A stretch of DNA of 64,000 nt, from the NCBI GenBank assembly GCA_039090855.1, contig CM077011.1:15067001-15131000 (forward strand), given 5' to 3'. Each line of letters begins with the position of its first letter. Position 1 is the first letter of the stretch. The notes beneath the pieces were generated by a model that saw only the letters and a program-made list of their open reading frames with translations, was not told the origin of the DNA and did no database searches. The position numbers were made by a program, and so were the translations under genes. Shown piece after piece: positions 34,683 to 45,649 of the stretch. Source of the stretch: Macrothele yani (Eukaryota > Arthropoda > Arachnida > Araneae > Macrothelidae).

Positions 34683-34935
34683 GTTTTATTCTGATTTCTA
34701 TCTGCCTCTATGTCGTGTGCGTCCTTCTGGCAGGTACGTCACATCTCCTAGTACGTTACATCATCTCCCCCTTATTTTATTTTATTTTTTTTTCGAAGTG
34801 CTGGAGAAGGGATTCTCTTGTTTTTCCTATCTCGCGGTGTGGAAACAACATCACACCAATGCGAGATTTTGAACGGTCGGGACATCCGGATAGTTCGGGC
34901 GCCATTATAACGAAGTAAATTTCTCCGTCATTTCT

Positions 34936-35007
34936 GTCCACGCCAGGATTCGAACCCGGATCCCCTCATTCCGGAACAAGTCACTCTACCAATTGAGCTA
35001 CGCGGAC
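34936..35007 (-). tRNA. tRNA-like sequence in LTR 3
   Basis: Identical by eye to the LTR 1 copy and 325 bp from the second. All three share the same defect in the anticodon stem, so the defect predates the amplification of the element. Confidence 0.62.
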
Positions 35008-35447
35008 GTTTTGTTCTGATTTCTATCTGCCTCTATGTCGTGTGCGTCCTTCTGGCAGGTACGTCACATCTCCTGGTACGTTACAATGGCCATTACCAAC
35101 AAGATAATGCGCCATACCGCACTCCCAGAATTATCGAGGAGTGGTTCGAGGAACATGCTGGTGACATTTTATTAATGCCCTGACCTCCAAATTCACCTGA
35201 CGTGAACCCAATCGAGCATTTGTTTGTGGTTCGACTTGGAAAAGTGGGTTCGCGCTAAATCACCATCACTCCGAAATGTACGGGAACTGGAGGACCTGCT
35301 GTTGACATTGTGATACCAGATATCCCATGATACCTATCGCCACCTCACTGAATCGATGCCTCACCAAGTGGCAGTTGTTTCGCGGGCTAAAGGAGATCTT
35401 TCAGCTTATTGGGTAGGTGGTCATAATGTAAATGGCTCATTGGTGTA

Positions 35448-36226
35448 TTTCCTTCTGAACATTGCATCAAATCCTCCGAATTTTCCTTATACCCTTTAGC
35501 TACGGCTGATAGTAAGTCAGAGATAAATAGAAAGCCACACCCAGTGTAAGGAGGTGTGAACGTAAGACGATATACTGTTTGAATTAAGACGGCATGTTCT
35601 CCTGATGACGTGAAGGCCGAATAAGTATCATCTACTTCGGTAATGTTATTCAGTGTTTGGGGTTATTTTAGTTGGTCAAATAGAAAAGTGTGTTTGTGTC
35701 TAAACTACGTTGTGACGCCGCAGAATAGTAAGTCGACAACAAAAAAGCCGATTAAGGATGTTTTTTAGATATCATGTAAGTTCCATTTCTTGGTAAGTCG
35801 ATCCGTGCAACCGTTAGTAGTCATTTAAGTGTTAGTGTAAAACATTTAGTATTTAAATGACTGGTTGTATCAACAATACGCAGAAACACAAAAACCTTAA
35901 AAATCCTTTAAAATTATGCATCTTCTTAAAAATTAGTGCATGCCTTCCTCTTAACCCGCTTGAACTTTGCATAATAGCAATTATTTCTATTTTAAAATCT
36001 TTACTCATGATATAGTGTAAAAATCTTTAAGAAAGATAGATTTCAAAAGATTTTTTATATTATTCAGCCATGTTTAGCCTATTTTTACGCATCCGAGCTG
36101 TACTAGTAGTGTTTCTGTGAATAAATAAATCCTGAAAATACTAAAATCTGTTTTTAGAACCATTTGAATATCTCACGTGAATTAATGTTTACTGATTGGA
36201 CCAAAAAATCTTACATTAATCTGATA
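35448..36226. other. intronic DNA, nothing recognised
   Basis: AT-rich sequence without an identified gene or repeat. Confidence 0.4.
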
Positions 36227-36549
36227 TATACCACAAAGAGCTAAAACATTACGACCCCATTCTTAATATGATGTTGGTCTGCCGTGTACTGCCAAAACAG
36301 CTCTTACCCGGGAAGGCATTGACGTTACAACGTTCCTAAAAGAGTCTTGTAGTATCTGGTACCTACACATTACCAGCAGGTCCTTTAACTCTTGTAAGTT
36401 ACGTGGTTGAGCGCTGCAAGTCCTTTAACTCTTGTAAGTTACGTGGTTGAGCGCCGCAGGTCCTTTAGCTCTTGTAATTTACGTGGTTGAGCGCCGCAGG
36501 TCAGATTCGCAGTTTCAACACAAACTACAGATGCTGGACTGAATTGGTG

Positions 36550-37255
36550 TGTGGGGAATTTTGGAGCCAGGCCTATACCTCGAAGTCTTCCTTATGCTCC
36601 GCGAATTTGGAGGCCAGGGCTATACTCGAAGTCTTCCTTATGTTCCGCGAATTTGGAGGGCAGGGCTATACCTTGAAGTCTTCCTTATGTTCCGCGAATT
36701 TGGAGGCCAGGGCTATACCTCGAAGCTTTCCTTATGTTCCACGAATTTGGAGGCTAGGGCTATACCTTGAATTCTTCCTTATGTTCCGCGAATTTGGAGG
36801 CCAGGGCTAAACCTTGAAGTCTTCCTTATGTTCCGCGAATTTGGAGGCCAGGGCTATACCTCGAAGCTTTCCTTATGTTCCACGAATTTGGAGGCTAGGG
36901 CTATACCTTGAATTCTTCCTTATGTTCCGCGAATTTGGAGGCCAGGGCTAAACCTCGAAGTCTTCCTTATGTTCCGCGAATTTGGAGGCCAGGGCTATAC
37001 CTCGAATTCTTCCCTATGATCCGCGAATTTAGAGGCCAGGGCTATAACTCGAGGTCTTCCTTATGTTTGGAGGCCAGGGCTATACCTCGAAGTATTCCTT
37101 ATGTTTGGAGGCCAGGGCTATACCTCGAAGTCTTCCTTATGTTTGGAGGCCAGGGCTATACCTTGAAGTATTCCTTATGTTTGGAGGTCAGGGGTATACT
37201 TTGAAGTCTTCCTTATGTTTGGAGGCCAGGGTTATTCCTCGAAGTCTTTCTTGTG
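36550..37255. repeat. 47-bp/38-bp minisatellite derived from transposase codons
   Basis: About ten units of 47 bp (GAATTTGG at 36602 and 36649; core GGCCAGGGCTATACCTCGAA) are followed by five units of 38 bp that lack the CCGCGAAT part. On the minus strand one unit reads AEHKEDFEV, stop, PWPPNS. That is the transposase segment just before the third catalytic motif. The array therefore grew from the gene it sits in. Confidence 0.92.
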
Positions 37256-37777
37256 TTCCGCGAACCACTCTTGAACAATCCGGGCAGTGTGGTATGGCTC
37301 ATGATCTTGCTGAAAGAAGACATTACTAGAGGGGAATACCATTGCCATGAAAGGATGTCCCTGGTCTGGAATTATGTTCACGTCGGTGGTAAACGTCATA
37401 GCTTCCTGCACATGAACTGTTCGGACCTAGTGTTTCCCAACAAAACATTGCTCAAAGCGTTACACTTCCTCCACCGGCTTGTTTACGTCCCCCGGAGCAT
37501 CCTGGTGCTAACACTTCCCAGGGTAAACGACGCACACGTACCCTGCGATCCACATGGTGCAGCAGGAAACGATATTCATCAGAACAGACAACCTTCTTCC
37601 AATCATTCGTAGTCCAGTTTTGATGCTCGCGTGCCATTGAAAACGCTTTCGGCACAGTGAACGGAGGTTAGCATGGGCACTGGGAGTGGCCTGCGGCTAC
37701 GTAGCCCCATTTTTATCATGGTTCGAGATATTGTGTATTGTGACGCATTACTCCCGTCACTAGCATTCAAATTACCG

Positions 37778-37911
37778 TTGCCGCTCCGATGGCCTCTGAT
37801 AATTCGTCCGAAATGGGTCCGGGTTCGAATCCCGGTGAGGCATGGATGTTGTGTTTGTTTTACGGCACTGACTCTCTCCCTTCTCTGGAATCATTGACTC
37901 CAATCATAAAA
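37778..37911 (+). repeat. tRNA-derived SINE, copy 4, with perfect target duplication
   Basis: The B box GGGTTCGAATCCCGG and the body up to CTCTGGAATCATTGACTC are present. The A-box end and the 3' body are missing, so it is shorter than copy 5. AAATTACCG flanks both sides (37769-37777 and 37912-37920), a 9-bp target duplication. It interrupts the Tc1 copy H transposase. Confidence 0.92.
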
Positions 37912-38446
37912 AAATTACCGGCGAATTGTGTCACAGCATCCGTTTCGTTGGCTCGTACCATACGGGATAGCCTTCGGTCACCTCTAACATCGATGAGCCG
38001 TGGTCTACCCATACCTTGTTGGCGGTACGTGGTTCTGCCCTCCTCGGACGATTTTCGAAGGCACTCACCACGGCTGACCGTGAACATTTCCACAAGCCTT
38101 GCCATCTCGGAAATCATCTGACCCAGTTGTCTGGTCATTATAATTTGGCCTTTGTCAAACTCGCTTGAATCTGATACCTTTCTCCTCTGAAGAACAAGAA
38201 TAATACTGATTAACAGAGCTCAGTATTTGTTGTTACTTACACCGTTTAATGACCTTTACACGCATCGTCGTTTACCAGCCGTTGCTTCGATTTGCACAAA
38301 GACGCGCTGGCCATAGTGTTCTAGCTCTTCGGTTTATGTACAATTGTGATGGTTATTCCATCAAGGTTTCACTTTGTGTGTGGATGCATAGCTGTGTTTA
38401 CTTTTAATTGCTCAAATTTTACAATGTTTTCTTTTTCTTTTGACAG

Positions 38447-39325
38447 ACTGCATTGATTCTTCGTCTCCTGGTCCTAGAATGGGCATCAATATCTTTTCGT
38501 ATCCTCGTCTACCTGGGCCTCGAAATTGCCCTTCGTCTCCAAATCATTCCAGTGTGTCTGGCTCGTGCTCTCCGCTTAGTAGGACTCCTCTATCTCTCAA
38601 GATAGGACTAAGTCCCAAAGAATCCAATCTGGATTGGTCCCGAGACTCACCATGTGACAGCCACGAGTCATCGCCTCTTTCTGCACCCGTGTGTACTAAC
38701 CGGCCTGAGTTCCCGCCTCCCAGAATGGGGATCAGTGGTGTTGAAAAGACATTTCACGCTTCAAGGGACAGGCTGGCGGAAAACTCCGTTCAAGGTTCGA
38801 ATCCTGTGTGCTTGAGGCCCGAGTTCCGCATGGGAGTTGGCCTCACCAGTAGGTCTACCAGTTCTTCTAGGGAGAGACTGAGTGGCAGCAGCAGCCCAAG
38901 TTCACCTCGTCATGAAGCTAGTGAGAGATCTCGACTTTCAAACAGAGCTGGACTCCCCGAAAGACGAAGATTTCCCAATTCCAGCAGAGAACACTTAATG
39001 AATAGTACAAAAAATGGTCCGAGTGAACACCTAGAGGTGCATTACGATGCTACCGAAGAAACTGTTGATGTTCATTCAGAAGATATAAAGTGCAACGGCG
39101 AGAAACAGGGACATGTACTTAAAAACGATCCAAAGACAATACCTGTCAATACGCCTGAGCCGAAGGTGGAACCTGTGAATATGTCTTCACTGAACAAGAT
39201 TCAGAGTGTGCAGTCAAAGGAAAGTTTGAGATGTGGTTCATCGCACAGTGAGTTGTCGCCAATGCAAACGCAGAGTACCCCAGGTACAGGATCTTACCTG
39301 GACAGGCTTTCGCCTCGTCTCATAG
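38447..39325 (+). CDS. host gene exon 7 (large serine-rich exon)
   Basis: The acceptor TTTTTCTTTTGACAG and donor CATAG|GTAAAT bound an 879-nt exon, open throughout in phase 1. It encodes 293 residues rich in Ser, Pro and Arg, starting CIDSSSPGPRMGINIFSYPR. A short motif recurs: PRMGI(N/S) appears at two places and FRMGVG at a third, each after a Pro-rich stretch. SSPSSPR and SSRERL-type clusters suggest phosphorylation sites. No folded domain is recognised. The exon ends in a YLDRLSPRLIG stretch that is copied downstream. Confidence 0.85.
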
Positions 39326-39394
39326 GTAAATTTGTTTTTTGTACGTTTTCGTAAAAATTCTGACTAAGTTCGTCTGAAAATAATGACTAACAAA

Positions 39395-39570
39395 ATTAAA
39401 AATAATACTACGAAATAAATAAATTAAAATACTACTACAAAACGAAAATAATAGTACAAAATAAATAAAAATAATACTACAAAAATAAATAAAAATGATA
39501 TTACAAAAATAAATAAAAAATAATACTACAAAAATAAATAAAAGCAATACTACAAAAATAAAAATGAGTA
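39395..39570. repeat. AT-rich minisatellite
   Basis: About eight imperfect copies of a unit like AAAATAAATAAAAATAATAC followed by TACA. Low complexity and non-coding. Confidence 0.85.
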
Positions 39571-39735
39571 ATCTTGTCTTATTTGTACTTGTATGACCCC
39601 TTCTCATTTGTACCTGTATGACTTTATCTGATGTGTACCACTTTGTACGTTTTCGTACAAATAATGACTAACCTGGTCTCATATGTACCTCTGTGCACGT
39701 TTTCTCATAGGTACCCTTTTTGTTTGTTCCTACAG

Positions 39736-39759
39736 ACAGGCTTTCGCCTCGTCTCATAG
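39736..39759 (+). other. 24-nt duplicate of the end of exon 7, possible microexon
   Basis: ACAGGCTTTCGCCTCGTCTC plus ATAG repeats the last 24 bases of exon 7. It is preceded here by a T-rich acceptor (GTTTGTTCCTACAG) and followed by GTACCT. It would be phase 1 at both ends and would add a second copy of DRLSPRLI. The intervening sequence also has partial copies of the exon's downstream flank (CTCATAGGTAC near 39703). Confidence 0.5.
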
Positions 39760-41139
39760 GTACCTTTTGTTTCGCACTCTCTTTGTCAGCATAAGTCCTA
39801 TGTTTTAATTTTGACTCTTATAGTGTGATATTCCAGGCACGATAAAGTAACCAGAGTCTTATATGTGATCTAAAAAACACATCTACCAACATTTCTGCAA
39901 GGCCTGAGAACATCTGGAAATCATTGTCTGAAATCCTTGACATCGTGTTGCTGTAAAAAATTTCAATTGATACAAAATAAAATGCGTTTAAAGATCTTTC
40001 CAAAATTTTGGGAATATGAAAAAGTCATAGTGCATGACGTTTCCATACTCCTCAAGCTCAGGCCAGTGGAACGGGCGTTCCATTACTCTTTTTATTCGGT
40101 CAGAAGTTGCCGAAGCAGAAAAAACTACGTCGATTAGCCGTTGTCAGGAATTTTCAGTATGTATAATCTTAGAATACATTTTCGTCATTTTCAGCTCGTT
40201 GTTGAAAATCAGTCTACTATATAGTTTTTTTTTTTTTTTTTGTTATTTTTACCTAACCTTGCCGCCCTACTACTCTCCCAACTGGCGGGCAGTTTTTAGT
40301 ATTTGAGTAACTTTTCTGCATTTAAATTACGATCGTCCGTCATTCTTCTACGTAGTTTTGTCTTTCTTCTCAAAGTCTCTCATCCTGTATTAAAAAAATC
40401 TATGCTTTGCAAATTAATTCATCTTCATGAATTTTAATCATCTGTGATCAGTGTTGTCTGTAATCAGGATTTTGAAACGGAGTAAATAATTAATATAAGT
40501 AGCGTCGCACTTCATTTTCAAAATTAAAACTACAGGCATTTTCGAATGGTATTCTTGATTTCCAGTTTTCTTATCCTGCAGCTCGACTAATTTCTGTATT
40601 CAAACGTTTTTTTTTTTTTAATGTTTGTGAATCCCGGCATCTGATCTCATACCAAGTTAATGTTGATTCTCTGTTCTAATAATTTCTTATAAAACTTTTG
40701 ACTGTAGCGTCGAAATACTGTTTCGAAAAATTCACTTACTGCTAACTCAGGTTAAATCCAATCTACAGTGCCATTTATTTAGTCCTCTCGTAATTATCGT
40801 GAGCTGAAATGTGCCCAGTTCGATCACATGTTGCTGTCATTCATTTCGGTTAGAATCCAATTTGTTCAGTCTAATATAGAAGCTACGAGTATGAGACTCG
40901 TCCCATGCTTCATTTGAATTTGTGTGAAATATTCTCATGTGGGCGCCTTACAGAATAATAATATGCATAAACACAAGCTATGAATCCTACATTGAAAAAT
41001 CTGGCATCTAGCACGATGATGTTTTTTATGCTCTGGATCTGAGATATTCGCACCCTAACACGACCTCGTAATGTAATGACTTTTATAAATATTACAAATG
41101 ATTTTAGTTTCACTTGATTTGACAGGAAAGGGCATTTTA
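39760..41139. other. intronic DNA, nothing recognised
   Basis: AT-rich sequence with T-runs near 40227 and 40610. No gene or classified repeat is found. Confidence 0.45.
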
Positions 41140-41976
41140 CATGTCATCATTGTCAACCATTATCAATCCACTGCTGGACGAAGGTCTCCCCAAGTTTCCT
41201 CCACAACGGTCTGTCTTGTGCCAGTCTCCTCCATGTCACTCCCGCATACTTTCGAATTTCATCCACCCATCTCCCATGTGGTCTTTTTCTGGGTCTTTTC
41301 CTGTCCCTTGGAATCCAATCTAAAATTTCGGCTGTCCATCGATGGTCTGTCCTTCTGGCAGTATGTCCAGCCCACTGCCATTTCAGGGATTTAACTCTGA
41401 TCATGATGTCTTCCACTCTTGTCATTTTTCGGATCCACGAGTTCCTCTTCTTATCTCTCCTGGTTACACCAAGCATACACCTCTCCATGCTTTTTGAGTT
41501 TTCTGCAGCCTTTGTATGTCTCTTGTAGTTAAGATCCACGTCTCTGCACCATACGTAAGCACTGGAAGGATGCATTGATCAAACACTTTTCTTTTAAGAC
41601 ATAATGGCATATTGCTCTTGAAAACTATGCTGTTTCTTCCAAAAGCTCTCCAGGCAAGTTTTGTACGCCGATTAATTTCTTCATCAATGTGACCCTCACT
41701 TGATATCTGCTGTCCAAGATAAACGTACGTGTCTGTTATCTCCAGCTTTTCTCCATCAATCGATAAATCTTCATTTCTTGTAAAAGCATTGAACATCACT
41801 TTTGTCTTCTGAAAGTTCATTTTTAATCCAACTTCTTTACTCTTGTCAGCAAGTTCCTGTATCATACTCTTCAGCTCTAATGGGGTAGTTGCAAAAATGA
41901 CTACGTCATCATCAAAACGAAGGTGGGTTAGATAATTTTCATTAATCTTTATCCCTTTGTTTTCCCAGTTAAGAAG
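41140..41976 (-). mobile_element. RTE-like non-LTR retrotransposon, 5'-truncated copy 1
   Basis: On the minus strand the C-terminal part of a reverse transcriptase polyprotein runs from the palm motif to the stop. The start, THLRFDDDVVIFATTPLELK, corresponds to the FADD active-site motif, with Ala changed to Asp. Next comes a YLGQQISSEGHIDEEINRRT stretch, a TYGAETW block and the tail motif GRWVDEIRKYAGVTWRRLAQ. One frame change is near 41480-41570. Homology to copy 2 stops abruptly at about 41976, the usual 5' truncation. The RTE assignment rests on the C-terminal motifs. Confidence 0.85.
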
Positions 41977-42290
41977 AATGTAAAAAATCATCTGGTTTTC
42001 AAATTCTAAACTCCACCGATACTAAAATACTGATTATAATTGTATGCTTTCATTCTTCATAGCGACCAATAAGGAAAGTCTTCAGTCTCGGACCAGACAT
42101 CTGACGTTCACAAGAAAGAATACCTTCCGCAGAAAAAAAAAGGGGGCTTGTGGGCAAAGGAAAGGAACACAAATCTATTCCTCTTTTACCAATTTTTCCC
42201 AGTTTTGGAAACATAATTGATAACATTAAGCGTATTAGCTTGTGGACAAGAAACAATGCTATCTAACATACAAAGTTGAATGTTTGTTTG
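41977..42290. other. intronic DNA, nothing recognised
   Basis: No gene or repeat is identified. Confidence 0.4.
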
Positions 42291-44660
42291 TCCGCTACCC
42301 AAATCTACAGTTTTTAATTTAGAACCACCAAATTTGGTATACTATCTCATGGTACTCTAACTTAGACCGCATACTGTTTTTGGAAGGGGTGGGAGCGCGT
42401 AGTCAAGTGGCCCCCATAAAAAATTTCGTATAAAGTTCCATTTTTTATTTTTTTATTTTGAATTTGTATACTATCTCATGGTAGTCTCACTTAGACCGTA
42501 AACGGTTTTTGGAAAGGATGTGAGCTCGTAGTCAAGGGGCCCCATAAAAAAATTTCGTATAAAGTTTGATTTTTTATTTTATTTTTATTTTGAATTGGTT
42601 ACTCTAACCTAGACCGTGGACGGTTTTGGGAAGGGGCCGGAGCTCAGGGTCAAGGAGACCCCCATATAAAACTTTCGTGAATAGTTCCATTTTTTATTTT
42701 GAATTTGTACACTATCTCATGGTAGTCTAACTTAGACTGTAGACGGTTTTTGGAAGGAGTCGGAGCCCGAGGTCAAGTGGCCTCCATACATCATTTTCGT
42801 AAAAAGTTCCATTTTTTATTTTGAGTTGATATACTATCTCATAGTACTCTAACTTAGACCGTAGACGGTTTTTGGAAGGAGTCGGAGCCCGAGGTCAAGT
42901 GGCCTCCATACATCATTTTCGTAAAAAGTTCCATTTTTTATTTTGAGTTGATATACTATCTCATAGTACTCTAACTTAGACCGTAGACGGTTTTTGGAAG
43001 GAGACGGAGCCCGAGGTCAAGTGGCCTCCATACATCATTTTCGTAAAAAGTTCCATTTTTTATTTTGAGTTGATATACTATCTCATAGTACTCTAACTTA
43101 GACCGTAGACAGTTTTTGGAAGGAGTCGGAGCCCGAGGTCAAGTGGCCTCCATACATCATTTTCGTAAAAGTTCCATTTTTTATTTTGAGTTGATATACT
43201 ATCTCATAGTACTCAAACTTAGACCGTAGACGGTTTTTGGAAGGAGTCGGAGCCCGAGGTCAAGTGGCCTCCATACATCATTTTCGTAAAAAGTTCCATT
43301 TTTTATTTTGAGTTGATATACTATCTCATAGTACTCTAACTTAGACCGTAGACGGTTTTTGGAAGGAGTCGGAGCCCGAGGTCAAGTGGCCTCCATACAT
43401 CATTTTCGTAAAAAGTTCCATTTTTTATTTTGAGTTGATATACTATCTCATAGTACTCTAACTTAGACCGTAGACGGTTTTTGGAAGGAGTCGGAGCCCG
43501 AGGTCAAGTGGCCTCCATACATCATTTTCGTAAAAAGTTCCATTTTTTATTTTGAGTTGATATACTATCTCATAGTACTCTAACTTAGACCGTAGACGGT
43601 TTTTGGAAGGAGTCGGAGCCCGAGGTCAAGTGGCCTCCATACATCATTTTCGTAAAAAGTTCCATTTTTTATTTTGAGTTGATATACTATCTCATAGTAC
43701 TCTAACTTAGACCGTAGACGGTTTTTGGAAGGAGACGGAGCCCGAGGTCAAGTGGCCTCCATACATCATTTTCGTAAAAAGTTCCATTTTTTATTTTGAG
43801 TTGATATACTATCTCATAGTACTCTAACTTAGACCGTAGACAGTTTTTGGAAGGAGTCGGAGCCCGAGGTCAAGTGGCCTCCATACATCATTTTCGTAAA
43901 AAGTTCCATTTTTTATTTTGAGTTGATATACTATCTCATAGTACTCAAACTTAGACCGTAGACGGTTTTGGGAAGGAGTCGGAGCCCGAGGTCAAGTGGC
44001 CTCCATACATCATTTTCGTAAAAAGTTCCATTTTTTATTTTGAGTTGATATACTATCTCATAGTACTCTAACTTAGACCGTAGACGGTTTTTGGAAGGAG
44101 TCGGAGCCCGAGGTCAAGTGGCCTCCATACATCATTTTCGTAAAAAGTTCCATTTTTTATTTTGAGTTGATATACTATCTCATAGTACTCTAACTTAGAC
44201 CGTAGACGGTTTTTGGAAGGAGTCGGAGCCCGAGGTCAAGTGGCCTCCATACATCATTTTCGTAAAAGTTCCATTTTTATTTTGAGTTGATATACTATCT
44301 CAAAGTACTCTAACTTAGACCGTAGACGGTTTTGGGAAGGAGTCGGAGCCCGAGGTCAAGTGGCCTATATACATCATTTTCGTAAAAAGTTCCATTTTTT
44401 ATTTTGAGTTGATATACTATCTCATAGTACTCTAACTTAGACCGTAGACGGTTTTTGGAAGGAGTCGGAGCCCGAGGTCAAGTGGCCTATATACATCATT
44501 TTCGTAAAAAGTTCCATTTTTTATTTTGAGTTGATATACTATCTCATAGTACTCTAACTTAGACCGTAGACGGTTTTTGGAAGGAGTCAGAGCCCGTTGG
44601 AGCCCCATACATCATTTTCGTAAGGAGTTCAGTTTTTTATTTTTTATTTTGAATTCGAAT
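42291..44660. repeat. 122-bp satellite array, about 19 copies, with higher-order structure
   Basis: A tandem repeat with a period of 122 bp (GTAGACGG at 42861 and 42983). The unit is built on GACCGTAGACGGTTTTTGGA, the GTCGGAGCCCGAGGTCAAGT block and a T-rich spacer. The first four copies and the last are clearly diverged. Marker variants GGAGACGG (about 43005 and 43732), GTAGACAG (about 43104 and 43837) and ACTCAAAC (about 43213 and 43945) recur in the same order six units apart. Several units therefore amplified together. Confidence 0.95.
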
Positions 44661-44951
44661 TTAATATTTTTTGTTGTGATAAGTGCAAGAATTTTTTTTT
44701 GACCAGTGCTTTCCAGTGAAGAACTGCCGGAAAAAAATTAATCGTTTTCTTTTGATTTGTACAAAATGTAGATAGTGAATTATCACCAAATTCTCCCGAA
44801 CAACGCCTGGCAATTCAGCCAGTGAGAAATAGAATTAACTTCCTCAGCTAAAGATTCTGGCTATAGTACCAGTACATCATTGGACCATTATACCAACAAT
44901 TAAAATGTCTCGAAAAGGGATCCTCTATCTGTTTTGATACTTTTATTTCGG

Positions 44952-45135
44952 ATTTGGGGTTTAACGATCATCGTGATCAAATGTAAAGGCTATAAGCAGT
45001 TTTCCATCCCTCATTTAGGGCAGCTGGATCCGGAAATGGAAAAGAGCTGTTATAGGACAAACCCACCACCCACATCTCTTCTAGTACTCGAAGCTGGTCC
45101 CATTCGGATATAAGTTAGACCACTGCGTCTCGGGA
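44952..45135 (-). repeat. diverged tRNA-SINE, copy 6
   Basis: TTTGGGGTTTAACGATCATC and AGGCTATAAGCAG match the 3' region. ACCACTGCGTCTCGGGA at the right is the complement of the A-box head. The B box has decayed. Confidence 0.7.
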
Positions 45136-45649
45136 GTCGAGTGTTCTGGTGCTTAAAGCAAGCAGTTAAGAGATGCTAGAACACTCAGGCATTAAGCATC
45201 CGAGTTTTGCGTTAGTACAGTTTCGTTACTGGGCAACTAGTTTTTACATCCATTACGTGTAACCAGTGAAACAATTCGGCTGGTGGCCTAGCAGAAATCA
45301 TCAAACGTCATCACTGGAGTACTACTCCTTTGATATTACATGTTGAAGCCACGTGTACAAAGATTCTGAAATGATTCGACGGCCTTCTGGAATGATATAA
45401 CAGCCGCGGATGCCTGATATAGGAATAAAAAGCATTGTTTTGGTGTCTTTTCATGAACATATAAGTTAACTGATGCAAATAAGAATTTTGAGACACCCAA
45501 TAACTCTGCAGCACTGAAATTGCGACATCCAGAACGGTGGGAAAATTCAACTGATGTTTACATGGAGCAGTATGGGAAACAAGGAAGACATGATTAAGTT
45601 TTCAAAATTAATGGACAATTTATTACCTGAGAAATCAGGCACATTAGTA

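Larger units (their letters stand above)
34256..35085 (-). mobile_element. TRIM-like mini LTR retrotransposon, LTR-int-LTR-int-LTR, with tRNA-like LTRs
   Basis: Three 180-bp direct repeats (34256-34435, 34581-34760, 34906-35085) alternate with two 145-bp internal segments. The outer ends are flanked by ATGG on both sides (34252-34255 and 35086-35089), a 4-bp target duplication. Read on the minus strand, each LTR starts TGTAACG and ends CGTTATA. The internal part starts with TGGCGCCCGAAC, complementary to the 3' end of tRNA-Lys (a primer-binding site). It ends AAGGGGGAGATGA just before the next LTR (polypurine-like). No protein is encoded. These are the marks of a terminal-repeat retrotransposon in miniature, here in the tandem form seen when LTRs recombine. 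LTRs differ by only about 1-4 of 180 bases, so the insertion is recent. The tRNA-like inserts are listed separately. Confidence 0.85.
33559..35370 (+). pseudogene. Tc1-like transposase, split by a TRIM-like insertion
   Basis: The start KATDLSEFDKGQTVMARRLG at about 33567 is the same helix-turn-helix as copy F, and several stops follow. The catalytic region continues as FLTAVRYLNIVVDQVHPFIE near 34180 and is cut inside the GAGH-YQQDN motif. It resumes at 35090 with GHYQQDNAPYRTPRIIEEWF and NSPDVNPIEHLF. The copy was already decaying, or has decayed in parallel, since stops lie on both sides of the insertion. Confidence 0.85.
33411..35447 (+). mobile_element. Tc1-like transposon copy G, carrying a retroelement insertion
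   Basis: The left terminus TACATCGATGACCATTCCAT and the right terminus (complement of TACACCAATGAGCCATTTAC) belong to the same family as the 28.8-kb copy, in the opposite orientation. Removing the 34256-35089 insertion would leave about 1.2 kb, the normal length. The insertion splits the second catalytic block. Confidence 0.87.
36490..38160 (-). pseudogene. Tc1-like transposase, split
   Basis: The N-terminal helix-turn-helix is at about 37925-38138 (MTRQLGQMISEMARLVEMFT, then LIDVRGDRRLSRMVRANETD), followed by the inserted SINE. The first catalytic block is at 37452-37655 (NDWKKVVCSDEYRFLLHHVD). The second (QQDHEPYHTARIVQEWFAEH) lies near 37270-37310, with His where Asn is usual. The minisatellite follows directly, and traces of NSPDLNPI remain near 36540. 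The order is that of one gene, but many frame changes make it inactive. Confidence 0.8.
36227..38340 (-). mobile_element. Tc1-like transposon copy H, with internal minisatellite and SINE
   Basis: The left terminus CCACAAAGAGCTAAAACATT and the right terminus (complement of CATAAACCGAAGAGCTAGAA) are inverted and flanked by TA. The total of 2.1 kb is longer than the usual 1.2-1.6 kb because of a 0.7-kb minisatellite and a 134-bp SINE. The right end is only about 105 bp before host gene exon 7. Confidence 0.85.

Noticed and set aside
34286..35007. A cluster of three functional tRNA-Arg genes
   Set aside because: The anticodon stems do not pair, and each copy sits at the same place inside an LTR. 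They are better explained as part of the mobile element.
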